Assembly: GCF_002884445.1 (NCBI RefSeq) | Contig: NZ_KZ614144.1 | Coordinates: forward strand, 4,694,094 to 4,758,093 | Reading direction: 5' to 3' | From: Paenibacillus castaneae | Lineage (GTDB): Bacteria > Bacillota > Bacilli > Paenibacillales > Paenibacillaceae | Length of the DNA stretch: 64,000 bases | Part shown: one piece after another, positions 1 through 8,417 of the stretch | How positions within the stretch are numbered: position 1 is the first letter of the stretch | How the letters are laid out: every line of letters begins with the position of its first letter | The notes under the pieces: model-generated | What the model was told of the DNA's origin: nothing | Databases searched by the model: none | What the model saw: only the letters and a program-made list of their open reading frames with translations | Program-made: the position numbers and the translations under genes

Positions 1-1637
1 TCAGCGCCATACTGCTCAATAACTTCAAGCGGATCTACACCGTTGCCAATCGATTTGGACATTTTACGACCTTCTGAATCACGAACGAGACCGTGCATGA
101 GTACATCCTTAAATGGCGGGTCTTCTGTAAACTCAAGCGCAGTAAAGATCATCCGCGCTACCCAGAAGTAAATAATATCGTAGCCTGTTACAAGCACGTC
201 TGTCGGGTAGTAACGTTTCAAATCCTCTGTCTGATCCGGCCAGCCAAGCGTTGAGAAAGGCCATAGCGCGGAGCTAAACCATGTATCTAATACATCGTTA
301 TCCTGACGAAGATGATCACCCTTCATATCCTCTTGCGATATATGCATCTCGCCTGTTGCATCATCATACCAAGCCGGTATCCGATGACCCCACCACAGCT
401 GACGGGAAATACACCAATCATGTACATTTTCAATCCAGTTTAAATATACTTTCTCGAAACGATCCGGCACGAAATTTACGCCCTTGCCTGATTTCTGCGC
501 TGCAATTGCAGCTTCAGCAAGCGGCTTCATCGCCACGAACCATTGCGTCGACAAATATGGCTCTACAACAGCTCCGCTGCGCTCGCTGTGTCCAACCTGA
601 TGAACATGATCCTCAATGCTGACGCATACGCCTTGCTCTTGCAAGTCTTTGACAAGCGCCTTGCGGCAATCTGCCCGGTCCAGCCCTTGATACGGGCCAG
701 CTTCAGCATTCATAACCCCGGACTCATCCATTACGATAATTTGCGGCAAGCTATGACGCTCGCCTACCTCGAAGTCATTAGGGTCATGTGCCGGTGTTAT
801 TTTTACAGCGCCGGAACCAAATTCCTTATCCACATATTCATCAGCAATAATCGGAATTTCCCGCCCAACAATCGGCACAATAATGAGCTGTCCGATTAAG
901 TGCTTGTAACGGTCATCCTCTGGATGAACAGCAACAGCTGTATCTCCAAGCATTGTTTCCGGGCGAGTTGTCGCTACTGTGATGGAGCCTGAACCGTCTT
1001 TCAGCGGATATTTCAAATGGTACAAATGGCCGTTTACTTCCTTATGCTCCACTTCAATATCCGAAAGCGCCGTACGAGCGGCAGGATCCCAGTTAATGAT
1101 TTTTTTGCCGCGGTAGATCAAGCCTTTATTATAAAGACGAACGAATACCTCGCGCACAGCTTTGGACAATCCATCGTCCAGCGTGAATCTCTCTCTTGAA
1201 TAGTCAAGGGACAAACCCATCTTCGCCCACTGCTCGCGAATCGTATTCGCATATTCATCCTTCCACTCCCATACCTTCTCAAGGAAAGCTTCCCGCCCTA
1301 GATCATAACGAGAAACCCCTTGCTCGCGGAGCTTCTGCTCCACCTTCGTTTGGGTTGCAATCCCTGCATGGTCTGTGCCTGGAAGCCAGAGCGCATCATA
1401 GCCCTGCATGCGTTTCGTACGGATCAAAATATCCTGCAGCGTGAAATCGAGCGCATGGCCGATATGCAGCATGCCCGTTACATTTGGAGGCGGGATAACA
1501 ATTGTATACGTTTGTGCATCCGGGCGTTTTCCTGCCTCAAAAAATTTACCCTGCATCCAGTAATCGTACCATTTCTGCTCAGCTGCCTTCGGGTCGTAAG
1601 TCGTTGGCATAGCCGTTGTCGTTTGGTTTCCTGACAT
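1..1637 (-). CDS. valS: valyl-tRNA synthetase, 5' part (3' end off the window)
   Basis: Class I aminoacyl-tRNA synthetase that charges tRNA-Val in the cytoplasm. Only the first 545 codons lie in the window; the frame is open to the left edge, so the family's C-terminal anticodon-binding region is missing by truncation, not by mutation. The ATP-binding HIGH signature is at residues 58-61 (in PNVTGMLHIGH) and KMSKS at 525-529. The segment TTRPETMLGD around residue 220 belongs to the editing (CP1) domain that removes mischarged Thr. The ATG at 1637 has GGAGG nine bases upstream. Expression is expected to be controlled by the T-box leader just upstream. In Bacillus valS follows spoVID-ysxE; here no ysxE is present between spoVID and valS. 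Confidence 0.97.
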   Translation of the reverse strand, partial: MSGNQTTTAMPTTYDPKAAEQKWYDYWMQGKFFEAGKRPDAQTYTIVIPPPNVTGMLHIGHALDFTLQDILIRTKRMQGYDALWLPGTDHAGIATQTKVEQKLREQGVSRYDLGREAFLEKVWEWKDEYANTIREQWAKMGLSLDYSRERFTLDDGLSKAVREVFVRLYNKGLIYRGKKIINWDPAARTALSDIEVEHKEVNGHLYHLKYPLKDGSGSITVATTRPETMLGDTAVAVHPEDDRYKHLIGQLIIVPIVGREIPIIADEYVDKEFGSGAVKITPAHDPNDFEVGERHSLPQIIVMDESGVMNAEAGPYQGLDRADCRKALVKDLQEQGVCVSIEDHVHQVGHSERSGAVVEPYLSTQWFVAMKPLAEAAIAAQKSGKGVNFVPDRFEKVYLNWIENVHDWCISRQLWWGHRIPAWYDDATGEMHISQEDMKGDHLRQDNDVLDTWFSSALWPFSTLGWPDQTEDLKRYYPTDVLVTGYDIIYFWVARMIFTALEFTEDPPFKDVLMHGLVRDSEGRKMSKSIGNGVDPLEVIEQYGA

Positions 1638-1664
1638 GATTTCCATCCTCCATAAATCGATCTA

Positions 1665-1943
1665 CAAAAACAAAAAAAACCTACCGCCCTTATCATAAAG
1701 GACGAAAGGTTTAGCTTCCGTGGTACCACCTTTGTTCCATGCGAACAGCATTCGCATGACACTCAAACAGATAACGGCTGCGGCCGGCCTAAATTGGGGG
1801 AACACTGACTGCTCCTGCTTGGTTTAGGCAACTCCGGGGCGACTCGTAGCAGTCACTTCCTGCAGAACCTCTCAGCGTAACGGTTCCACTCTCTGAAGGC
1901 TTCGCTGCGTACTATTCCCCTTCAACGTCGTTAAAGCACATAT
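1665..1943 (-). ncRNA. T-box leader (riboswitch) of valS, valine GUC specifier
   Basis: Untranslated leader sensing uncharged tRNA-Val. The T-box core GGTGGTACCACGGAAGC is at 1714-1730 on the minus strand, followed by an intrinsic terminator hairpin (1677-1712) ending in a run of eight T. Stem I can be drawn from GGGG (1917-1920) pairing with CCCC (1836-1839), with AATAGTA on the 5' side of the internal loop. On the 3' side the loop contains GTC (1841-1843), a valine codon, which I take as the specifier; it fits the downstream gene. Boundaries are approximate: the 5' end is set from the promoter. Confidence 0.93.
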
Positions 1944-1949
1944 ATATTT

Positions 1950-1978
1950 ATCATACATTTGTTCAAAGGCTTAGTCAA
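1950..1978 (-). promoter_or_regulatory. sigma-A-type promoter of the valS leader
   Basis: On the minus strand TTGACT (-35, 1973-1978) and TATGAT (-10, 1950-1955) are separated by exactly 17 bases, about 230 bases upstream of the T-box core. This places the transcript start near 1943. Confidence 0.75.
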
Positions 1979-1999
1979 CCTAACCGATGCCCAGAAATC

Positions 2000-2038
2000 G
2001 AAAAAACGTCCTAAAGTCACAGGACTTTTAGGACGTTT
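2000..2038 (-). terminator. intrinsic terminator after spoVID
   Basis: On the minus strand AACGTCCTAAAAGTCC pairs with the complementary arm GACTTTAGGACGTT across a short loop, followed by TTTTTT. It separates spoVID from the valS promoter. Confidence 0.85.
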
Positions 2039-2092
2039 CCTTTTGTAAGTTATCAATCAACCTTAAATTAATAATCAGACTCGAACAGGTCT

Positions 2093-3424
2093 CTAAGGAA
2101 TGTAAAGCAATTGACCTTCTGATATGGTTGATTCGTTCAATCGGTTGTGATTAATAATTTCTCGCGGATTCAAGCTGTAGCGTGAGGCGATAAGATCAAG
2201 CGTCTCGTCTCGCTGCACGATGCACAGCCTGATTTTCCGAAAATCATTATCCTCCGAGCGCTTGCCTAGAAAGAGATTTTTCCATTCAATTTCATCACCC
2301 GAAGCTTGTACCCGCGCTTCCTCGGCAGCCAGCTGCTGAGCAACGACCACTTCCTCAGCCGCTTGTCTTGCAGCCTGCTCCCGCCTGCTCGTCTGCAAAA
2401 GTGTAAGTATGCCAACATTAGGAGGCGATTCACCACTCTCCTGAGGCGTCTTGCTGGCGATTGCGACACGCGGCTCTTGCTTCTCAAGCACCGTCTCCTG
2501 AATAGGCATAGGGATAGGCTCTTGCTCAGAGCTCTGATCAATTTCAGCTTCTAACTGCGAAGCGGCTTGCGGCTGCAGCTCGACCCCGGCTCTTTCCTGT
2601 TCATTGCCGTCTTGAGGAATAGATGAAGCTGGCGGATCAACAAATGAGTTCGAGGAGGACAGCCAGCCATCATCGCTCGACTGCTGTGAAGCTAATGTGA
2701 TTTCTCGCGCCGATTCAGACTCCGCAATCTCTTGCTCCGATTCCTCCAGAGTAATTTCCTCTTGATCCGGGCGGGCCACATATGAAGTGAACAGCTGCGA
2801 TGAGGACCAGCCTATATCCGATGATGCTGATGAGATCGTGACCGTTGCTTCAGATTCATCCGACTGTACAGGCTCCTGCTGGTAAGATTGCTCCGCCTCT
2901 TCCGCAGCATGATAGATTTCCTCCGGAGTATAGGGCGGCTCGTTGTAGGCATTATGTCTAGTGCTTTCCTCTTCATCGGTTTCTTCATCAAATATTTCGC
3001 GTTGATGCTCCACAGTGAAAGGCTCTTCACGCCATGCATCCTCCTGTTCCTGAACAGGCTGGGCAGAAATTCCCCGCAACGAGAGAACACCTGTAACGTT
3101 CAATGTCCGGGATGACAATAAATCGACGTCAAAATTATCGATTTCGATTGAAATATCGTCCAACCGGGATATTCGGTTCATAGGCAGCGTGATTTCCACG
3201 GGAATCCAATGCTCCAGCGTAAGCGGGGCATCTGAATCATTCTGGCCTCTGTATACCCCGCTTAAGAGCAATTGCCCTTTCAGTACAGCGTGATCCCCTT
3301 GGTCAATGACTTGAATACGGGGAACAAGCTCAATCTCCTCCAACTCGTCGATTGCCGCAACATCATCGGGCAAATGGACGCGTTCATACACATCAAAGCG
3401 CAATCCGTTCGTTTGATCTGACAC
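2093..3424 (-). CDS. spoVID: SpoVID-like spore coat morphogenetic protein with C-terminal LysM
   Basis: Probable spore-coat assembly protein that helps the coat encase the forespore. The N-terminal ~140 residues (LRFDVYERVHLPDDV onward) resemble the SpoVID N-terminal domain; the middle is a long acidic, Glu/Ser/Gln-rich low-complexity stretch; the last ~45 residues form a LysM module (CIVQRDETLDLIASRY...), the peptidoglycan/SafA-type binding end. Length 443 aa compares with about 575 in B. subtilis, the difference lying in the linker. I chose the GTG at 3424 (V-SDQTNGL) because GGGAGG sits eight bases upstream; an in-frame ATG at 3445 has no such site. Position between hemL and valS matches Bacillus spoVID. 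A sigma-E-like promoter lies just upstream. Confidence 0.88.
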   Translation of the reverse strand: MSDQTNGLRFDVYERVHLPDDVAAIDELEEIELVPRIQVIDQGDHAVLKGQLLLSGVYRGQNDSDAPLTLEHWIPVEITLPMNRISRLDDISIEIDNFDVDLLSSRTLNVTGVLSLRGISAQPVQEQEDAWREEPFTVEHQREIFDEETDEEESTRHNAYNEPPYTPEEIYHAAEEAEQSYQQEPVQSDESEATVTISSASSDIGWSSSQLFTSYVARPDQEEITLEESEQEIAESESAREITLASQQSSDDGWLSSSNSFVDPPASSIPQDGNEQERAGVELQPQAASQLEAEIDQSSEQEPIPMPIQETVLEKQEPRVAIASKTPQESGESPPNVGILTLLQTSRREQAARQAAEEVVVAQQLAAEEARVQASGDEIEWKNLFLGKRSEDNDFRKIRLCIVQRDETLDLIASRYSLNPREIINHNRLNESTISEGQLLYIP

Positions 3425-3482
3425 GTCTAAGTCCTCCCTTCTCATACTGAATGCTTGGGCTAAAGCTTACATTCACTACTTA

Positions 3483-3512
3483 TCTATATGGCTAGAAGGG
3501 CATGAGCATGAC
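3483..3512 (-). promoter_or_regulatory. candidate sigma-E promoter of spoVID
   Basis: On the minus strand GTCATGCT (3505-3512) and CATATAGA (3483-3490) are separated by 14 bases. This resembles the mother-cell sigma-E consensus (GTCATATT, about 14 bases, CATACAAT) at six of eight positions in each box. It starts right after the stop codon of the pseudouridine synthase gene. B. subtilis spoVID is sigma-E dependent, so the site is plausible but untested. Confidence 0.45.
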
Positions 3513-3514
3513 TA

Positions 3515-4519
3515 TCAATTTGAACGGGTCTGCAGTTTATGTGCAAGCTGGTTAAGCCAATCCGGCCATGGTGCGGCAGCTTCGATCAAGGAGCTCGTCC
3601 AAGGATGTGGAAAAAGAAGTTTTTCCCCATGTAGCGCTTGATGCGGAAGAAGGCGTGCATCTCCTCCGTAGAGAGCATCTCCGACAAGCGGATGGCCGAT
3701 ATGGCTCATATGCACGCGGATTTGATGCGTTCGTCCAGTTTCCAGCTTCACTCGCAGCAAAGAGAATGCACGTCCAGCTTCTATCCGTTCATAATGGGTA
3801 ACAGCCTGTTCCCCATTGTCTGCCACCCGGCGTCTTGATCGGTGGTGTCTGTCCTTGCCGATTGGCAGGTTAATGGTCCCTGAAGGCTTCGAAATTCGGC
3901 CATGAACGACTGCAATATAATGTCTATCGATTTCCTTAAGCCGCATCGCCTCATCCAGCTTCCATTGCGCCAAATCGTTTTTGGCATACAAAACAGGACC
4001 GGAAGTATCATCATCAAGCCTATGAATATGGCGAATCGTTAATGGATCGCCTTTCAGCAGCTGATGCCTTGCAGCGGCTTCATCCAATGTCCCCATGTGA
4101 TGGGGTGAAGATTCATGAACAGCCATTCCTGCAGGCTTAAAAAATACGACGCAAAAATCATCTTCATACAGTATAAGTGGAGCTTCTAGTGTAGATGGCA
4201 TCAGCGCTTTGCGATACAATGGATCGCGCTGCGGGTCGACTGATGGGAATGCTAGCAGCTGCAGTGTATCGCCGCTCAGCTGAATGCCTCCGATTGAAAA
4301 CAGCCGATTGATCCATTTCTGCGGAAATAAGGAACGGGCCAGCAGCCACTGCCGCACAAGGTGCGGATGACTGCCAGCCCGCGGCTGAGCAAGCTCCGGC
4401 ACATCTGCCGAAGCCCTTTCCGTATGAGGATCAATGGCTTCCTTGTCGGATTCGGCGCCAAGACTTGACCACTTCAGCTCAAGCCACTGCCCATTCCGCT
4501 TTATTTGTCCATTCATCAT
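3515..4519 (-). CDS. RluA/RluD-family RNA pseudouridine synthase
   Basis: Predicted to isomerise uridines in RNA to pseudouridine. The catalytic signature HRLDDDTSG is visible near residue 165 with the Asp of HRLD as nucleophile, and later motifs (ETGRTHQIRVHMSHIGHPLVGDALYGG) are typical of the RluA family. At about 334 aa the length is normal for this family. The N-terminal ~90 residues are less conserved and could be a degenerate S4-like region. ATG 4519 is preceded by AGGAAGG at nine bases; the next codon is also ATG. The gene follows hemL by 14 bases, so it is probably the last gene of the hem transcript. The target RNA cannot be told from sequence. Confidence 0.88.
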   Translation of the reverse strand: MMNGQIKRNGQWLELKWSSLGAESDKEAIDPHTERASADVPELAQPRAGSHPHLVRQWLLARSLFPQKWINRLFSIGGIQLSGDTLQLLAFPSVDPQRDPLYRKALMPSTLEAPLILYEDDFCVVFFKPAGMAVHESSPHHMGTLDEAAARHQLLKGDPLTIRHIHRLDDDTSGPVLYAKNDLAQWKLDEAMRLKEIDRHYIAVVHGRISKPSGTINLPIGKDRHHRSRRRVADNGEQAVTHYERIEAGRAFSLLRVKLETGRTHQIRVHMSHIGHPLVGDALYGGDARLLPHQALHGEKLLFPHPWTSSLIEAAAPWPDWLNQLAHKLQTRSN

Positions 4520-4533
4520 AAACAGCAACCTTC

Positions 4534-5835
4534 CTACAAACGGCTGAACGCTTGGTCATGCGCCGCTATCGTAGCATCAATATCTTCATCCGTATGAACG
4601 GCCGAGACGAACATTCCTTCAAACTGAGAAGGAGCAATGCTTACGCCCAAATCTAGCATCGAGGCAAAATAAGCTTTAAAACGCTCCAAATCCGACGTTT
4701 TCGCTGTTTCAAAGTTAATGACATGCGTTTCCGTGAAAAACGGACATACCATTGAACCTACACGGTTAATCGTGTTTGCAATGCCGTGCTTGCGTGCATT
4801 TGCATCAAAGCCGAGCTGTAATTTGGTTGCTTGACGTTCAAGCCCTTCATACACCTCTGGCGTAAGCAGCTTCAAGGTTGTATAGCCTGCCGCCATCGCA
4901 AGCGGATTGCCTGACAGTGTGCCTGCTTGATAGATCGGGCCGCTTGGTGCAATTTGTTCCATCAGCTCTCGTTTTCCGCCATAAGCGCCGACCGGCAAGC
5001 CTCCGCCGATTACTTTGCCGAAGCAAGTCAAATCCGGCGTTACTCCGTACAATCCTTGAGCGCAGTTATAACCAACACGGAAGCCCGTCATAACCTCGTC
5101 GAAAATAAGAATGGTGCCGTATTGCATCGTAATGTCGCGCAGCCCTTGAAGAAATCCTGGCAATGGAGGCACAACACCCATGTTGCCGGCTATCGGCTCT
5201 ACGATAACGCAAGCAATTTCCTCGCCGAATTTCTCGAATGCAAGCTTAACTGATTCGATATCATTATATGGCACCGTAATGGTATGCGCAGCCACATGCT
5301 CAGGAACACCGGGGCTATCAGGTAATCCAAGTGTTGCAACGCCTGAGCCTGCTTTGATGAGCAAGCTGTCTGCATGTCCATGATAGGAACCTTCGAACTT
5401 CAGAATTTTGCTGCGTTTCGTATATCCGCGGGCGAGCCGAAGCGCGCTCATCGTTGCTTCAGTACCGGAATTAACCATTCTGACAATATCGACGGAAGGG
5501 ACGCGTTCGCAAACCAGCTCCGCCATTAAGGTTTCCAGCTCAGTTGGAGCGCCAAAGCTCGTTCCTTTCTCCGCTGTCCGTTTAATCGCTTCAACAACTT
5601 CAGGATGAGCATGTCCCATAATAAGCGGACCCCATGAAGCAATATAATCGATATAGCTGTTGCCATCAATATCATATATATGGCTGCCTTTTCCGTGATC
5701 CATATAGACGGGGTTCAGCCCGACAGATTTGAAAGCTCGAACAGGACTGTTCACTCCGCCTGGCATGACCTTTTTGGCTCTAGCAAATGCTTCTACTGAC
5801 CGTTTGTCATTTCTAAGATTAGACTTCTCACTCAT
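4534..5835 (-). CDS. hemL: glutamate-1-semialdehyde 2,1-aminomutase
   Basis: PLP enzyme converting glutamate-1-semialdehyde into 5-aminolevulinate, second step of the C5 heme route after HemA. Diagnostic segments: MPGGVNSPVRAFKSVG near the N-terminus, NSGTEATMSALRLARG, the PLP-lysine region CFGKVIGGGLPVGAYGG, and GTLSGNPLAMAAG. Length 433 aa is standard. I start at ATG 5835 (MSEKSN) because GGAGAGGAGT sits just upstream, overlapping the hemB stop; a longer frame to 5880 runs back into hemB. Last tetrapyrrole gene of the operon. Confidence 0.97.
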   Translation of the reverse strand: MSEKSNLRNDKRSVEAFARAKKVMPGGVNSPVRAFKSVGLNPVYMDHGKGSHIYDIDGNSYIDYIASWGPLIMGHAHPEVVEAIKRTAEKGTSFGAPTELETLMAELVCERVPSVDIVRMVNSGTEATMSALRLARGYTKRSKILKFEGSYHGHADSLLIKAGSGVATLGLPDSPGVPEHVAAHTITVPYNDIESVKLAFEKFGEEIACVIVEPIAGNMGVVPPLPGFLQGLRDITMQYGTILIFDEVMTGFRVGYNCAQGLYGVTPDLTCFGKVIGGGLPVGAYGGKRELMEQIAPSGPIYQAGTLSGNPLAMAAGYTTLKLLTPEVYEGLERQATKLQLGFDANARKHGIANTINRVGSMVCPFFTETHVINFETAKTSDLERFKAYFASMLDLGVSIAPSQFEGMFVSAVHTDEDIDATIAAHDQAFSRL

Positions 5836-5839
5836 CGGT

Positions 5840-6838
5840 TTACTCCTCTCCTTTAAGCCAGCGGGCTGCATCCTTAGCATGGTAGGTGATGATTAGATCA
5901 GCACCGGCACGCTTCATTCCGGTCAAAGTTTCAAGCACGATTTCCCGTTCATTAATCCAGCCGTTTGCCGCTGCAGCTTTCACCATCGAGTATTCTGCAC
6001 TGACGTTATAGGCGGTTACCGGTAAATTGTATTTATCCTTAAGCAGTCTAACAATGTCCAAATAGGCAAGCGCAGGCTTCACCATGAGCATGTCAGCGCC
6101 CTCTTCAATATCTGATTCTGCCTCGCGCAGCGCTTCGCGCACGTTAGCCGGATCCATTTGATACGTTTTGCGGTCACCGAATTGGGGAGCAGAATGAGCT
6201 GCGTCACGGAATGGACCGTAGTACGCTGATGAGAATTTCACTGAATAGGACATGATCGCAATATCACTAAAGCCTGCCGCATCCAAGCCTTCACGAATAG
6301 CTAGAACGAAGCCATCCATCATGTTGGAGGGTGCAATAATATCCGCGCCGGCTTCTGCCTGAGAAACAGCAGTTTGCACAAGCAGATCCAAAGACGAATC
6401 ATTATCAACTTCCGCTACTCCTGTCTTCTCATGTACATGCACCACTCCGCAATGGCCGTGATCCGTAAATTGACATAAGCAGGTGTCCGCAATTACAACA
6501 AGCTCAGGTGCCCACGCCTTAACGGCTCTAATAGATTCCTGAACAATTCCATTGGCGTCATAAGCCGATGTTCCGAGTGCATCCTTATGCTCTGGAATAC
6601 CGAATAAAAGAACCGATTTAATGCCAAGTGCGACTACTTCTCGTATTTCCTCTTCCAATCGGTCCATAGAAAAATGATAAACACCCGGCATAGAAGGGAT
6701 CTCTTCCTTCACATTATGACCATGAGTAACAAAAATCGGATAAATCAAATCATTTTCACTCAAAATCGTTTCTCTTACCAAACTCCGAAGAGCCGATGAT
6801 CGGCGCAGTCTGCGATTTCTAACGGTTGGAAATTGCAT
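5840..6838 (-). CDS. hemB: delta-aminolevulinic acid dehydratase (porphobilinogen synthase)
   Basis: Condenses two 5-aminolevulinate molecules to porphobilinogen. The Schiff-base lysines are visible in SVKFSSAYYGPFRDA and in MVKPALAYLDI, and the zinc-binding cysteines in DTCLCQFTDHGHCG, indicating the Zn-dependent class. 332 aa is the family's usual length. The N-terminus (MQFPTVRNRRLRRSSALR) has the RxRRLR arm typical of HemB. Downstream of the cobA/hemD fusion, and its stop overlaps the ribosome binding site of hemL, suggesting translational coupling. Confidence 0.97.
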   Translation of the reverse strand: MQFPTVRNRRLRRSSALRSLVRETILSENDLIYPIFVTHGHNVKEEIPSMPGVYHFSMDRLEEEIREVVALGIKSVLLFGIPEHKDALGTSAYDANGIVQESIRAVKAWAPELVVIADTCLCQFTDHGHCGVVHVHEKTGVAEVDNDSSLDLLVQTAVSQAEAGADIIAPSNMMDGFVLAIREGLDAAGFSDIAIMSYSVKFSSAYYGPFRDAAHSAPQFGDRKTYQMDPANVREALREAESDIEEGADMLMVKPALAYLDIVRLLKDKYNLPVTAYNVSAEYSMVKAAAANGWINEREIVLETLTGMKRAGADLIITYHAKDAARWLKGEE

Positions 6839-6868
6839 GAAAATCCCTACCTTCCTAACGATAACTAA

Positions 6869-8413
6869 TTATTTGTGTGTTTGCTGATAATCGACGAGCG
6901 ACTGAAGCAGGTCATCGAGCGTGGAGCTTTCCGGTTCAATGCTCACCGTCAAGCCTGCTTCTCTGATGGTCTGTGACGTTAAAGGGCCAATACTGGCAAT
7001 GGGTATATCTGAAAGCAGCTCAACCGGGTTGGATACGCCCCTGCGTCTCAATACCTCAAGGAGGTTCGTCACGGTAGATGAGCTCGTAAATGTAATCATA
7101 TGAATTTCCTTCTCACGCAGCCACTCCAGCGCCAGCTCATCCTGTTCCTCAGCCAGCACCGTTTCGTAAACATCTATATCAATAGGTATAAGTCCCTTAG
7201 CCTTGAGTTCACGCGGCAATACTTCGCGGGCCAAGTCTCCCCTTGGAAGCAGCACTCGCTCACCAGACAGCAGCTCGCTATCGAGCTTTTCAAGTAAGCC
7301 CTCCGCATGAAACTTGACCGGAAGCTCTTCTACTGTCAAGCCGCGCTGAATAAGCGCTTCTGCTGTCTTCGGACCGACTGCAGCAATTCTAGCAGCATGA
7401 AACCTTCTAATATCAATTCCGAATTTACGAAGCCAACGGAAGAAGTATTCCACCCCATTGACGCTCGTAAACATAAGCCATTGATACGACTCCGCTTCAC
7501 TTAGATGCTTACGAAGCAAATCGATAGCAGTTGAATCGGAAGGCTCCTTTATCTCAATAACAGGGAACTCACAAGGCTCTCCGCCAAGCTCTTCAATCTG
7601 GCTTGCCAGCTCGCTTGCTTGTGCCCTGGCTCGAGTTATGAGCACTCGAACGCCAAAGAGCGGCTTGCGCTCATACCATTGCAGCTTCTCGCGCTGCAAG
7701 ACGACTTCGCCTACAACGATAACAGCAGGCGGCTGAAAGTTCGCTTCCCGCACGATCGCCTCAATCGTTTCAAGCGTTCCGACAATCGTACGCTGCTCTA
7801 CTCTTGTCCCCCAGCGAATAAGCGCTACAGGGGTGTGCGGCGGCTTGCCATGACGAATGAGCTGGTCTGCGATATAACCGATCTTGGCTACGCCCATAAG
7901 AAAGATAAGCGTCCCCGTCGCATTCGTTACTTTATCCCAGTGAATGGAGCGATCAAGCTTGTCCGGGCTTTCATGTCCGGTAATAATGGATAATGATGAA
8001 GCAAGGTCTCGGTGAGTTACAGGGATGCCTGCGTAAGCCGGTACTGCGATCGCCGACGTTATGCCCGGTACAATCTCAAATTCGATGCTGTTGTCGTACA
8101 ACAGCTCCGCCTCTTCCCCAACACGTCCAAAAATCGTCGGATCGCCGCCCTTTAAGCGAGTAACCGTCTTGCCCTGCAGCGCTAAGTCCACAAGAAGCTG
8201 GTTGATCTCCTCCTGCTTCATCGTATGGCGGTCAGGAAGCTTTCCTACATAAATTCGCTCGGTTCCCGGCTTCACATGGTGCAGCAGTCTTGGGCTTGCT
8301 AATCGATCATATACGACTACATCGCATGCTTCTAAGCATTGCAGACCGCGTACCGTAATCAGCTTTGGATCGCCGGGCCCTGCACCGACCAAATATACTT
8401 TCCCCTTATCCAA
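6869..8413 (-). CDS. cobA/hemD: fused uroporphyrinogen-III C-methyltransferase / uroporphyrinogen-III synthase
   Basis: Two enzymes in one ~514-aa chain. Residues ~1-245 are an SAM-dependent uroporphyrinogen-III methyltransferase (VYLVGAGPGDPKLITVRG, GDPTIFGRVGEEAELL, PGITSAIAVPAYAGIPVTHRD), making precorrin-2 for siroheme. Residues ~255-514 are a HemD domain (VLITRARAQASELASQIEELGG; ITFTSSSTVTNLLEVL) that closes hydroxymethylbilane to uroporphyrinogen III. I prefer the TTG at 8413, four bases after the hemC stop and behind GGGGG; an ATG at 8461 would add residues encoded inside hemC. The fusion puts the branch-point producer and consumer on one polypeptide, and sirC two genes upstream supplies the next siroheme step. 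Confidence 0.93.
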   Translation of the reverse strand: MDKGKVYLVGAGPGDPKLITVRGLQCLEACDVVVYDRLASPRLLHHVKPGTERIYVGKLPDRHTMKQEEINQLLVDLALQGKTVTRLKGGDPTIFGRVGEEAELLYDNSIEFEIVPGITSAIAVPAYAGIPVTHRDLASSLSIITGHESPDKLDRSIHWDKVTNATGTLIFLMGVAKIGYIADQLIRHGKPPHTPVALIRWGTRVEQRTIVGTLETIEAIVREANFQPPAVIVVGEVVLQREKLQWYERKPLFGVRVLITRARAQASELASQIEELGGEPCEFPVIEIKEPSDSTAIDLLRKHLSEAESYQWLMFTSVNGVEYFFRWLRKFGIDIRRFHAARIAAVGPKTAEALIQRGLTVEELPVKFHAEGLLEKLDSELLSGERVLLPRGDLAREVLPRELKAKGLIPIDIDVYETVLAEEQDELALEWLREKEIHMITFTSSSTVTNLLEVLRRRGVSNPVELLSDIPIASIGPLTSQTIREAGLTVSIEPESSTLDDLLQSLVDYQQTHK

Positions 8414-8417
8414 GTTG

